A stretch of DNA of 64,000 nucleotides. Source: Nigrospora sphaerica (Eukaryota > Ascomycota > Sordariomycetes > Amphisphaeriales > Apiosporaceae). Where the stretch lies: positions 3,038,001 through 3,102,000 of the forward strand of contig JAGVVL010000015.1 in NCBI GenBank assembly GCA_018287875.1, written 5' to 3'. A program made the translations under genes and the position numbers. A model generated the notes under the pieces. That model saw only the letters and a list, made by a program, of their open reading frames with translations. It ran no database searches and had not been told where the DNA came from. Each line of letters begins with the position of its first letter. Position 1 is the stretch's first letter. Positions 34,002-44,635 of the stretch are shown here, one piece after another.

Positions 34002-35472
34002 ATGGTCTCGACAAAGTACCTGTTGAGCGTAGCCCTCGCCGGCCTCGCACTCGCTCAGAATAACGGTGGTGGTGGTGGCAACGGCGGCGGCGGCGGCGGC
34101 GGTAACAACGGCGGCAACGGTAACAACGGCGGCGGCGGTAACAACGGCGGCGGCAACAACGGCGGCAACAACGGCGGCAACAACGGCGGCAACAACGGCG
34201 GTAACAACGGCGGCAACAACGGCGGACAGGGCGGCCAGAACGGTGGCGGCGGCAATAATGGTGGCGGCAACAACGGCGGCGGCGGCAACAACGGTGGATC
34301 CCCGACCCTGAACCCGAAAGTGATCCAAACTGGCTCGTTCTCGGACGGGAGTCAGGATGCCAACTCCGCAGCCGGCCAAGCCAAGTCGGCGACCTCAAGG
34401 GAGAACTTTATCAACTTCTGCCTCAACCAGGTGCTCACCAACGGCCAGCAGGTGCAGCAAGGGTCTTGCAACAGTATCCGTAAGTAGTCTCGTGTCCCTC
34501 GATTCCCGTTTCTGTGCGACCTACTGACCCCATTTATCACACCAGCCATGGGCAAGATTCCCGCCAAGAACAACATGGTGTCGTGCATCTTCGTCAGCCC
34601 TCAGAACGGCCAGGACGTTGCGGAAAACCAGACGTTTGACATTAAGATCCAGACACAAAACCTGGAAGCCGGCTCCTTTACCAACCCCGATTCAACTTAC
34701 TACGCGGCTCCGCAGGATCTGAAGAACGGGAAGATCGTCGGCCACTCGCACGTCACGGTCCAGGAGCTTGGAGGCAGCCAGAACCCCACGCGGCCCCTTG
34801 ACCCCACTCAGTTTGCCTTCTTCAAGGGAATCAACGATGCCGGCAACGGGCAGGGTCTTCTCTCTGCAAGCGTCGAGGGCGGTCTTCCCGCCGGCAACTA
34901 CCGCGCCTGCACCATGAACTCCGCCTCTAACCACCAGCCTGTCCTTATGCCCATCGCGCAGAGAGGAACGCCGGACGACTGTATCCGATTCACTGTTGGC
35001 GGTAATAAGAACAACGGCGGCAACAACGGCGGCAACAACGGCGGCAACAACGGCGGTAACAACGGCGGTAACAACGGCGGTAACAACGGCGGCAACAACG
35101 GCGGTAACAACGGCGGCAACAACGGCGGCAACAACGGCGGTAACAACGGCGGCAACAACGGCGGTAACAACGGCGGCAACAACGGCGGACAGGGCGGCCA
35201 GAACGGAGGCCAAGGTGGCGGCCAGGGCGGCCAGAACGGAGGCCAAGGTGGCGGCCAGGGTGGCCAGAACGGAGGCCAGGGTGGCCAGAACGGAGGCCAG
35301 GGTGGCCAGAACGGAGGCCAGGGTGGCCAGAACGGAGGCCAAGGTGGTAAGTATCTCCAAGCTCGTTCCCTCTGTTCTGCCGTGCTAATTTCGAGTGCTG
35401 TAGGCAAGCGGAGGCGCGGCACCGGGATACTTTCCCGTCGCTGGACGTACGTTGAGTAGAGTGCAGCAATAG
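34002..35472 (+). CDS. Secreted Asn-Gly repeat protein with conserved fungal core
   Basis: The 445-residue model has exons 34002-34479, 34546-35346 and 35414-35472. A signal peptide (KYLLSVALAGLALAQ) is followed at once by an Asn-Gly-rich tract (to about residue 100), then a conserved core beginning NPKVIQTGSFSDGSQDAN, with IPAKNNMVSCIFVSPQNG, NPDSTYYAAPQ, KIVGHSHVTVQ, FAFFKGINDAGNGQG, GNYRACTMNSASNHQPVLMP and DDCIRFTVG. A long NNGG then QGGQNGG repeat follows. I recall this core from fungal secreted proteins often labelled, wrongly, ribosomal protein S17; its function is unknown to me. The first intron is solid (GTAAGT, phase agrees). The second is less so: acceptor AG at 35412-35413 gives a hydrophobic-Gly end (AAPGYFPVAGRTL), whereas AG at 35402-35403, or no splicing, gives an Arg-rich end stopping at 35459. 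It is probably a wall or mucilage protein. Confidence 0.72.
34058..34300 (+). repeat. AACAACGGCGGC repeat, N-terminal array
   Basis: Tandem AAC AAC GGC GGC units with GGT/GGC variants encode NNGG and GGGG motifs directly after the signal peptide. Confidence 0.85.
35011..35346 (+). repeat. AACAACGGCGGC and CAGGGCGGCCAG repeats, C-terminal array
   Basis: About a dozen or more near-identical 12-base NNGG units are followed by units encoding QGGQNGGQGG. Synonymous GGC/GGT alternation between units is the main difference, which suggests recent expansion by slippage or unequal exchange. Confidence 0.88.
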
Positions 35473-37476
35473 TTGGGTCGTCCTGGCGAACCGGCAGCCC
35501 CTGGCTTCGCGCGCCTGTTCCTATGCAGGACACAGGAACACGTTGCTCACACAGCGTGGGGAGAGGAGGGCCCTGTGTTGCAGGGGACCACGAGATGGTT
35601 GGGGGAAGAGGGCTTTACGCCACTTGAGTGCATATTCTCTTAATATTACCCATCGCTGGTTTTTCAAAACATGGACCCATTTGCAGCAGCGTCACGCCAT
35701 GTAACTCCCCCTCTCACGCGTTCTAGAACAAAGTCTCTGAATAGCCTCGAAAAGTTTAACTGTCCTCTGCCACAGTCTCGTCGGTGGGCAGGCCATCGAT
35801 TCGTTCCGCCACGTCTCTTGGCGCAGCGCGTTGATATTGTGGTACGCGTCGCGACCTCACAAGGAGGCAACGCCGCAACCAGCCCTCAGCTCACCTTCTT
35901 GTGATGAGATTGGATGCATTACGCAACCGACAGATTTTGCGGCAAACCGACACAGCGCCGTCTTCTTGGCCGTAGGAGCGACGCTGCCGCTGTCCAGGGG
36001 CCACGGGACGACACGTCGAACGTCGTCCCTCATGCCTGTGCATTGAAGAGTCAAGGGTGGGCCGGTACCGCGCAATTCCAAGTAGGAGGGCAGCAGAAAA
36101 AAAAGAAGCTTGTTTTCATGGTTATCGGTACTGTGTCGGCAACAGCCCCGGCGCCGACAGGGGTGGTCCCCTGCAGCCCCGGGTTCCGCCCGCGCGGCCA
36201 CGGTTTGATCGCCAGGGGTTTGCTGTCGCGGCGACGGGCCAATGGGGACGATGCGACGAAGGGCGGCAGCTGCTTGCTTGAGCCCGGATTACCCAGGACC
36301 CGGGACGGCGTGGCGGTCTGAAGGGGGTGCGCCATCCGCCCCCCTTTTCCCCCATCCATCACCATGCCCCCTCTCTTCTATCCTTCCCACTTTACAAGAA
36401 TGCCGGAAGCGATCGCCAGGCGGGGTCGCCGTCCTATATCCTTGCCGGCATGTTTGATCGTTTCCTGACGAGACCCAGGGCCAGAGAAACGCTGCGACTG
36501 TGAGGCCGTGCGCCCCGTCGCGTCGGTACTACGGGGTAAACAGAACGCGTTTCCATGGCCCTGGGGTATCGGAGAGGAACAATGCTACCATATGGCGAGT
36601 CAAGAGGGGCCTTGGCTCATGCTCGATGGGCATGTCTCCCTCTCTCCGGATATTCCACGTCCGTTATGTGTCAACCGGACGATAGTACCCAAGTCGCCGT
36701 CAGCTTCCAAAAAGGGCCGAATGCACTGAAGAGAGACCTCTGTTGCTTTCCTATCCGCGCTTTCGTGGTGTCGGCCAGCGGTTGGCTCACGCACCCTGGG
36801 TTTTCCGCCTCCGGGCCAACACCAAGGCCGGCTCAACTGAGAAGAGAATGCCCATACCCTTGCAGATGACCAATAAATTTTGACTGGTACGTCCCATAGG
36901 GGACACTGAGGAATTCTCAGCGCCGCCAGCTGAGACTCAACATATGGGCGCACCGAGGCATCGAATTCCGCTAATGGCGACTTGGAGGCTGCCAGCCGAT
37001 CCCGCCCCTCTGGGGTGATGCAAGCCGCCTGAGGTGTTCTCGGTCGAGGGTTGTACGGTTTCGGGTGCCCTTGTCAATCGGCAGCTGTTCCGCTTATTGG
37101 CTTACCACCCCAAGCAGAAGGTGGTCGTATCATCGCCTGAGCACAATGTCTTCAAAGCCCCGGGGGACGGCGAGCTCGCAGATGACGCTGGGGCGGCAAG
37201 TAAATGACTAGTCGAGCCCATGGCCCGTAAGACCGGGGAACGATCATCGCGGGTCGACTCTCGGGACCGCCGTGAACGCAGCACGCTGCCATGTTTGGGA
37301 TGCATGGACGCTACACGATGGCAACACCAGCGCCTTGTCCCGCCCATCTGTCTTTTTCGGGACGCCGCGCGTCTATATAAAGCGAGGGCGGCCGGGGAAT
37401 TTGTGACGATGCTCCACCCACCTACCGGCCATCCGGGCTTCACCGAGAACCCGGCATCTCCACTGTCCGCTTCAAA
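35473..37476. other. Intergenic, nothing recognised
   Basis: Two kilobases without a recognisable gene. Overlapping frames around 35857-36365 on both strands are featureless. The right end carries the TATA box of the GH25 relic. Confidence 0.45.
37374..37381 (+). promoter_or_regulatory. TATA box upstream of the GH25 relic
   Basis: TATATAAA lies about 100 bases before the candidate ATG at 37477. It suggests that the promoter outlived the coding frame. Confidence 0.5.
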
Positions 37477-38237
37477 ATGGCTTCCAAACACTGTTCCTCG
37501 TACTGGCCGGTAGCGCTATCCTCTTGGGCGTCCAGGGCACCATTCAAGGCTTCGACGTATCCACTACCAGGCCAGCGTTGACTTCAAGGGCGCCTACGCT
37601 TCCGGCGCGCGGTTCGTCCTCATCAAGGTGAATATTGCCTGGAGGTTGCCCCCGCTGTCCAACTAGCTGCGCACAGCGCGCCACTGACAAGCCCGCGGCG
37701 CGAACCCATAAGGCAACCGAAGGCGCGACGTATATGGACCCCAGCTTCTCCGCGCACTACACGGGGGCGACTGCGGCCGGGCTGATCCGCGACGGCTACC
37801 ACTTTGCACACCCATCGGAGCCGGCGGCGGCGCAGGTGGACTGCTTCGTGCAGCACGGCGGCGGCTGGACGGCCGACAGCCGCACGCTGCCGGGCATGCT
37901 GGACCTCGAGGCCGGCCCGGACAGCTGGTGCTGGAGCCTGACCTCCGTCGCCATGTTCGCCTGGATCCGCGCCTTCAGCGATGGCTACGAGGCCGCTACC
38001 GGCCGCCTCCCTATCCTCTACATCAGTTCGTCCTGATGGAAGACGTGCACCGGCGACTCGCGCGCCTTCGCGCAGAACCCCCTCATGCTCGTCCGCTACG
38101 CCAGTGCCATCCGGCCCAACCCTGGCGGCTGGCCCTTCGCGACGGTGTGGCAGAACTCGGACGCCTACAAGTTTGGCGGCGACAGTGTTGTGTTCAACGG
38201 CGAAGAGGTCGGCCTGAAGAGGTTGGCCAGCGGCTGA
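37477..38237 (+). pseudogene. Broken GH25 (Chalaropsis-type) muramidase gene
   Basis: The pieces match a secreted glycoside hydrolase family 25 lysozyme, which cuts bacterial peptidoglycan. Pieces in order: ATG at 37477; a signal-peptide core (LFLVLAGSAILLG, 37491 on) in another frame; GFDVS; then, one base out of frame, HYQASVDFKGAYASGARFVLIK; an intron at about 37628-37712; ATEGATYMDPSF; GYHFAHPS; GMLDLEAGPDSWCW with the catalytic-type D-x-E; LPILYISSS; then an in-frame TGA at 38034 where Trp is expected (next codon is TGG); then WKTCTGDSRAFAQNPLMLVRYAS and a tail to the TGA at 38235. The lesions are a frame mismatch between ATG and signal peptide, a one-base loss near 37560, and the nonsense codon. 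Sequencing error could explain one lesion but hardly three. Family identity is strong; loss of function is inferred. Confidence 0.82.
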
Positions 38238-38545
38238 TTCTCGTGTGTGTATGTGTGTGGGTGTACTGGGTTACTCTGGGTTTAGGCACGATATGGAGAC
38301 ATGAACAAAAATAGATGCGTCGTGTGGAAGAGGGCTTCGTACGTTGTCATGGCGATAGTGGCCATTCCCCTATCCACCGGGCGAGCTGTGCGCTTTCAAA
38401 CACCCGAACGAACTCTCACAAGATTCTCTCCACGCTTTTTATCGTGCCAACAACATACGGCTGTGAGAAGAAGTGACATCACCCAAAGAGGTGCAACATG
38501 CCTGCTCTCAAGACCCAGGTATCATTCGCTTGCAAACCACATCTT
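38238..38545. other. Short convergent intergenic gap
   Basis: About 300 bases between the GH25 relic and the 3' end of COG6. It should hold the COG6 polyadenylation region. A TGTGTGTATGTGTGTGGGTGT stretch lies at about 38242-38264. Confidence 0.5.
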
Positions 38546-40651
38546 TCATGACAGGAGCACACGGATCTCGCCCGTCGTCCGCGGGAAGAGGGCACGCAGG
38601 AACAATGTGCCGTCGACGACGGTGTCCGCCCCGCCCGTATTGGTCTGCTCGGCGAGCTCGTCGGCCGTGATGAGCAGCTCCTCGACGTGCTCGAAATCCA
38701 CGCAGAACTTCTCGGCCGCCTCTTCCGTCACCTGGCGCGCCAGCTGAGAATTCTGCAAGTGGCGTAGATTGTCCATGGCGTCCATGAGAGCCGACGGCAG
38801 GAAGTCGTCCAGGTTCTGGCTCGCGGCCGTCAGGGCCTCCTTCTTTAGGACGTCCAGAGAGCGCATGCGCGCAATGTCCTCCTTGGTGTCCCCGAGTGGC
38901 CGCAAGGCGTCAAACAGGGGACCGAGGCCTGACTCAGACCGCAGGTACGCGTACTGGCTGGCCACAAGCATGGCGGCATGATCATCGATGGTCGCCTGCA
39001 GCTGCTCCACGCGCTTCGTAGTGAAGTCGAACGGGGAGAGCGCATTCTTTGCTGCGATTAGGCAGTTGATGAGGAATATGGAACTCCGTGGCGACTCAAT
39101 GTTGCGCGACATGTTCTCGCATCCCGAGATGAAGGGGTCAAACGATTCGGCAAGCACAGGCTGGAAGTCGGCCTCCCGATCCCCCGAAGCCGACAGCGAC
39201 GTCTCAAACGTCTTCATGATGGCTGTCAATTGCTTGAGGGACTCCTGCAGGAAGTCTGGCGGGCCTAGGTCGGACGGCGTGTGTTGGAATTCGCCTTGAA
39301 GGGTAGCAATGTGGTCCCTCATGAGGGAGCGGAATTGCCGGAGCGCCTCCGTTTCCAGATTGGTCATGGAGTCGAGGAGCACCGATGGCTTGCCCAGGAG
39401 TTTCGAGAATGTAACCAGGTAGAAATTCAGCAAATTGGCCATCTTGTACGCCAGGATGGTGTCTTCGTTCGTCTGGATTACCTGCTCAACCCGCTGCCGG
39501 AGAATGCGGGCAGCGCCCGAGACGTCCCGGTCGACAAGCTCGTTCAAAGCCTTGACCGCGTCGAACTCGGGAGCTTCGTCGGCCTCGTCTGCCACCAGTC
39601 GCCACAACTCATTCTCTCGGCCTTCCTGGATGCCCTTGGCGATTTCGTCTCCCTCCGACACAAACAACACCTCGAGAGCTTCGCGCTCACTGACCGTAGC
39701 AGAGTGAATCCAAGCCAGCATATCGCCCACGTAGCGCAGCGGGTCGTGGGCCGCCAGCTCAATGGGCTTGACTGAATGATCTTCCTGGCCCGAGGCCAGA
39801 GAGCCGGTTAAGGCAACGTAGAAAGAGTCGGAAACGCTCTGCTCGCGCGCCTCGGCGAAGAAGTCGAGGCAGTTTTGGAAAAGCGACGGTCGCTCAGCCA
39901 GCACACGAAGAGCACGACGCACAGACGAGTTGATCTGGGGGTTCTCCAGATTCAACGTCTTGAACTCCTTTTGGATCCATCGATAGAGCTTCTGGAAGGC
40001 CAAATTCAGGTTTTTGGTCGTCTGCTCGAGTATGTCCAGACCCAATGTCTGGTCCTCAAAACCTAGGAGGACTTCCGAGTCGGTCCGGATCTTCTTGGCC
40101 TTGGCGAGAACTTGGAAGAAACGGTCGTCGACAGGCTCCGAGGTCAGAGTTAACGAAGCGACCTCGTCCTCGGTCAGGACGAAATGTTGGCAGAACGAGG
40201 CCAGCAGCTGCTTTTTCGTCTCCACATCACGGCGTTGATCCATCAGGGTCGACGCCTCAGTCAGGGTCGAGGCCGTGGCGGCGTGGGCGGCTGCCACGTG
40301 GCTCTTCATGTCCAGATAGCTCTTGTTGAGCTTGTCGACGGTGTGGCCGATCCGGCGGAGCTGGTCGGCCACCCGGCCGAACTCGGTGATGATCTGTCCA
40401 TTACTCTCGATGACCTCCTTTTGGACATCGAGGCGCAACTGCCTGCGGGTTTCGGCCGTGTTCCCGGCGCCGCGCTCATCCAGGAGGGCAAGAGCCTCAC
40501 TGAACTCGGAGTCGGCATAGGAGGTGGACAAGACAGTTGTGACCTTGGTTGTCAGAGGGTTCGCGGCGCGGGAGGCGGGCGACAGCGGTGCCGGGCTTAT
40601 CCCCTCGCGTGGCGGGAGCTGCAGCGACATGACGCCATTGGAGGAGGGCAT
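38546..40651 (-). CDS. COG6: Conserved oligomeric Golgi complex subunit 6
   Basis: COG6 is a lobe B subunit of the COG tether, which captures vesicles for retrograde traffic within the Golgi. The 701-residue single-exon product matches the usual length in filamentous fungi (human 657, yeast 839). The N-terminus has the helical tether region: [27 protein letters not shown], then [33 protein letters not shown] and LNKSYLDMK, followed by [17 protein letters not shown] and [30 protein letters not shown], which are characteristic. The middle holds [24 protein letters not shown], another strongly conserved COG6 block. The protein is helical throughout with no membrane segment. The ATG at 40651 is chosen because the conserved N-terminal helix begins about 30 residues on. 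The gene diverges from ATG9 across 1.15 kb. Confidence 0.93.
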   Translation of the reverse strand: MPSSNGVMSLQLPPREGISPAPLSPASRAANPLTTKVTTVLSTSYADSEFSEALALLDERGAGNTAETRRQLRLDVQKEVIESNGQIITEFGRVADQLRRIGHTVDKLNKSYLDMKSHVAAAHAATASTLTEASTLMDQRRDVETKKQLLASFCQHFVLTEDEVASLTLTSEPVDDRFFQVLAKAKKIRTDSEVLLGFEDQTLGLDILEQTTKNLNLAFQKLYRWIQKEFKTLNLENPQINSSVRRALRVLAERPSLFQNCLDFFAEAREQSVSDSFYVALTGSLASGQEDHSVKPIELAAHDPLRYVGDMLAWIHSATVSEREALEVLFVSEGDEIAKGIQEGRENELWRLVADEADEAPEFDAVKALNELVDRDVSGAARILRQRVEQVIQTNEDTILAYKMANLLNFYLVTFSKLLGKPSVLLDSMTNLETEALRQFRSLMRDHIATLQGEFQHTPSDLGPPDFLQESLKQLTAIMKTFETSLSASGDREADFQPVLAESFDPFISGCENMSRNIESPRSSIFLINCLIAAKNALSPFDFTTKRVEQLQATIDDHAAMLVASQYAYLRSESGLGPLFDALRPLGDTKEDIARMRSLDVLKKEALTAASQNLDDFLPSALMDAMDNLRHLQNSQLARQVTEEAAEKFCVDFEHVEELLITADELAEQTNTGGADTVVDGTLFLRALFPRTTGEIRVLLS

Positions 40652-41802
40652 GATGGTGGGGTAGGGAATCAGAGGGAGCGGCTGAGTGTTGTGGCAAGTC
40701 TACACCATGACCATCCTCAACCATGCACGCGCCGGCGACGAGACGGGGCTATCGTGACGACTTCGAGCAACGTGACCGAGGGCGGCGCGTGAGCCGCTGC
40801 TGCGCTGTACAAACGGATTTAGTGTATGGCGGGAGAGAACTCTGGGGGCCTCGACCACTAGGCCCGAACTCCCTGGCCAGGCGGGCTGACTGATGACCGG
40901 CTCATGGGGCCAATCACACAGGCGAGCATATTAAACGGCGCAGGATAGTTGGTAGAGCTATCAAATGCTGCGCGAGCGTTATTCGGCAACCCCTCCAGAG
41001 TTGTTGGCGGGTGAATGGGAGGAAGCTAGAGCCCCCCCTCATTCCTGCAGGTAAAATGCCCCACTTGACTGAGCAGACGGAGGACGTATTCATTCGTACC
41101 TAAAGGTGTCGGCGCGTGTTCATGTCAACAGGCTATCGAGGTACTCAGGGCACTGTACTGTGAGAGGTGATACACAGTACACGAAAGTACATAGTTCGCT
41201 AGCAGGGGTATGAAGGTGGCACGCGGCCGCTGTGGGTTTCGCGCTTCCGTCATTGTTTCTCGCGTATAAGGGAGATCCCATAGAAGACTAGGAACGGACT
41301 GGCTGGGCAGACGGGAGAGTAGAGATCCATTGCGTCCATCTCGTCTGCATCAATACCACACAGTACCTATGTACCTACATAGATACTACTACTACCCTTG
41401 CTACCAGCTACCGGCCGTTCCCGATAAGGACCTCACTGATAGGCCTCCCTCCCACATGCTGCATGCCACTACCTCATACTGCTCGTCTCCCAGGAAGTAG
41501 GCACCAACTATGCTTCCTTGCGCCCGCGCCTTCTGCCTGCCCTGATAGAGCTCAAACTCGCCGCGCTCAGCCAAACATCATTTATTTACTTCCCACGAGA
41601 CGCTGCAAGGGCACGAAGCAGTTCTACCGACGACCGAGACCACCGCGCCATCACCATGGCATGACCCCCCATCATCGCCTAACCCTCTGCCAAGCTGTGC
41701 GACTGACCGCCATCTGACCTGTTTTGGAACCCTTCTCTCACCCAACATCCTCTCGCCGACAACCCACCGCCCTGACTCCTCCGGCGAGCGGTGAACAGCA
41801 TC
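40652..41802. promoter_or_regulatory. Divergent promoter region between COG6 and ATG9
   Basis: The two genes are transcribed outward from this 1.15 kb. It holds GTACCTATGTACCTACATAG (41366-41385) and neighbouring TAC-rich sequence, plus C/T-rich sequence before ATG9. I see no clear TATA box and no coding segment. Confidence 0.5.
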
Positions 41803-44635
41803 ATGGCTACAAACCTGTTCTCCCGCCTCGTCCCCGGGAAAGACGACCGTTCCTACTACGACAGGCTACACGATGACCAGGACGTCGACATCGAGAACCG
41901 CGCCGGCCTGGCTCTGGATGAGGAGAACCTGACCCACAACTTCCATGAAGACGACATCCACGGTGCAAACGGCCTCGCCCTGGAGGACAGCCGTGTCTCG
42001 ACCAACAGCACTGTCCCTCTCGCGCGGCACCATCCCACCACGCTTGGCCGACAGCGGAAACCGCCCGCTCCGAGCGACTGGCTCTCACCCGAGGACGACG
42101 GCGACAACGAGGTGCCCGAGTCGCTGCTGGTAGAGCACAACGAAACACACACCGCCGCCGGGGCCAACCCCCGCCGGACGGGCACGCGGTCTTCGAGACG
42201 CCCAGCCGCAGCCGGGCCCTCAAGGACCCAGGCCCAGTGGGAGACAGCTCAGGCCCAGCAACGACTGCATCCTGGTGAAGCATATGGTCTTCCCTTGCAC
42301 GAGGCGCACTCGGCCATCCCGGCGCGCCGGGTCGGCCTGAACGCCGACCCCAAGGACAAGGCCATGTTCAGATGGGCTAATGTCTCAAATCTGGACAACT
42401 TCATGGAGGAAGTCTACGAGTACTATCTGGGTGCCGGTTTGTGGTGTATCTTGCTCGACAGGCTTCTGCACCTTGTCAAGGTCGTCTTCATGGCCTTTCT
42501 CCTCACTGCCCTTAGCCAGTGCATCGACTATGCCAAGATTCGCGAAAGCAAGCATCTTTCGCAGGTTGTCATTCCCAAATGCACCAAAAACATGTGGGGG
42601 ATATGGAATCTGGGCCTGTGGCTGTGCAGTTTCTATGTCATCTGGAAAACGATCCAGTTTGCGCTGGATGTCCCCCGTCTCTTGCACATCCGTGACTTCT
42701 ACAACCACCTCCTGGAGATCCCCGAAGAGGACATGCAGACAGTGTCCTGGCAGGACATCGTGTCGAGGATTACGGGGCTCCGGGACGCCAACGTGAAGAC
42801 GGCCAGCAACATCACGCCATCGCAGCGTCGCTTCCTGTCGAAGCACCTGGGCCCGCACGTCGTCAGCCAATCCAAAGAGAGGCTTGACGCCCACGATATC
42901 GCGAACAGGCTGATGCGGCGTGAGAACTACATCATAGCCTTGTTTAACAAAGATATCCTCGACTTTAGTGTCCCCATACCCTTCCTCCGCAACCGCCCCT
43001 TTTTCTCTCAGACCTTACTCTGGACGCTGCAATTCAGCATTTTGGACCTGGTCTTCAATGAGTCCAACCAAGTGCGGCCCCAGATCCTCAAGTCGGACCA
43101 CCGCGGGCAGCTCAGCCGAGACCTAAAACATCGATTCGCCTTTGCCGCGACTATGAACTTCATCTTTGCCCCGTTCGTGGCGGCATTCCTGCTAATAGAT
43201 TTCGTCTTCACCTACTACAATGCAAGTCTTCCGTCCCTTCCCAGAAGCCAGCCCGACTAACCGTGGCGTCTAGGAATTCAAAACCAACACGTCTTTCTTT
43301 GGCGTGCGGCAGTACACTCCACTTGCCGAGTGGAAATTCCGAGAGTTCAACGAGCTCCCTCACATCTTCAAGGAGCGGAAAAACATGTCGTACCCATTTG
43401 CGAAGCACTACATCGATCAGTTCCCAAAGAAGAAGACCGAATCGGCTGCCAAAGCCATGCGGTTCTTTGCTGGAGCCCTCATCGCCATTATCGCCATCGT
43501 GGGATTTTCCGACCCCGAGATGTTTGTCGAATTTGACGTCTTCCCCGGCATGAACGCTCTCGCGTTCCTCGCTGTGTGCACTACCACGTGGGCGGTAGCC
43601 AACGGCATGATCTCGGAGGAGAACGAGGTCTTCGACCCCGAGTTTGCAATGCGTAACGTCATCGAGTACACGCACTACGAACCGGACCAGTGGAAAGGCC
43701 GCCTGCACAGCTTTGACGTAAAGACGGAGTTTTCAGAGCTGTACAAACCCAAGATTGTTATCTTCCTTGAGGGAATCCTTGGCGTCCTTCTAACGCCTCT
43801 GATCCTATTCTTTAGTTTGCCGCGATGTTCGGACCAAATCGTCGACTTCTTTCGCGAATTCACCATCCACGTCGACGGCCTCGGCTACGTCTGCTCTTTC
43901 GCCGTCTTTGACTTCCAGAAGGACCAGCGCAACGCCAAGAAGCAGGGGGGCCATGCGGATGATGCGCGTGAGGACTACTACGCCACGAAACACGGAAAGA
44001 TGCAGGCGTCCATGTATGGATTCCTGGACAACTATGTTTACAATCCTCGAAGCGGCCTCCCAGGAAACCAACACATGGGCCCTGCCGGTAGACACCAGTT
44101 CCACCCGCCCCCAGCGTTCCCCGGGCTCAACTCGCCAACGCTCGCGGCGGATATGCGGGCGTCGCGTATGGGGAGGAGCGAGCGACCGCGGAGTCGAGCA
44201 CCGGGCGGGGCGCAGCCTGGAGTCAAGACACCCCGCTTTGGGGCGGCGATGCCACAGCCGTCACCCATGGCATCCATGCTTCTCGATCCTCATAACCAGC
44301 CTTCAGGGTCATTCATGGCGGGTCGGGGCGCCCAGAGAGCGCGGCAGCAACGTGCCCCGTACCTCGGAGAAGGGGGTATCACTGAAGAGTCGACAATGGA
44401 AAGCAAAGGCGGCGCAAGCACCCTGCACAGGACGGGCACGGCGTACCTCGAGGATGAGGTGGAAGAGAGTGTGGCGCGTCTCGGCGAGTCGACGTGGGAG
44501 GATTCACCGCGGCGTGGCCTCAGCCGCGCGAACAGCTCGGCGGCAACAGACGGCGAAGACGGGCCCGGGATGGTGAAGCTGTTGAAGCAGTTCCAGCAGA
44601 CGCACATGAATGCCAGAGCCGGCGCCATATTATAA
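41803..44635 (+). CDS. ATG9: Autophagy-related lipid scramblase Atg9
   Basis: Atg9 is the multi-pass membrane protein of autophagy; it scrambles lipids and its vesicles seed the phagophore. Exons are 41803-43221 and 43274-44635 (926 residues; yeast 997). The splice is GC-AG: donor GCAAGT after TACAAT, branch CTAAC, acceptor CTAG, giving YYN-EFKTN in phase. The N-terminus (residues 1-185) is disordered and acidic. The conserved core starts near MFRWANVSNLDNFMEEVYEYYLGAGLWCI and contains the transmembrane helices, LRRENYIIALFNKDILD-type sequence, FAATMNFIFAPFVAAFLLIDFVF, EWKFREFNELPHIFKER, FFAGALIAIIAIVGF, NALAFLAVCTTTWAVAN, and KIVIFLEGILGVLLTPLILFFSLPRCSDQIVDFFREFT. The tail (beyond about residue 750) is disordered. 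Identity is certain. The frame runs upstream to a GTG at 41791, but the first ATG is 41803. Confidence 0.96.

Noticed and set aside
33928..35533. Long Ala/Thr-, Pro/Leu- and Arg/Cys-rich frames antisense to or out of frame with the NNGG gene
   Set aside because: They are shadow frames of the 12-base repeat; only the Asn-Gly frame continues into a conserved core and a signal peptide.
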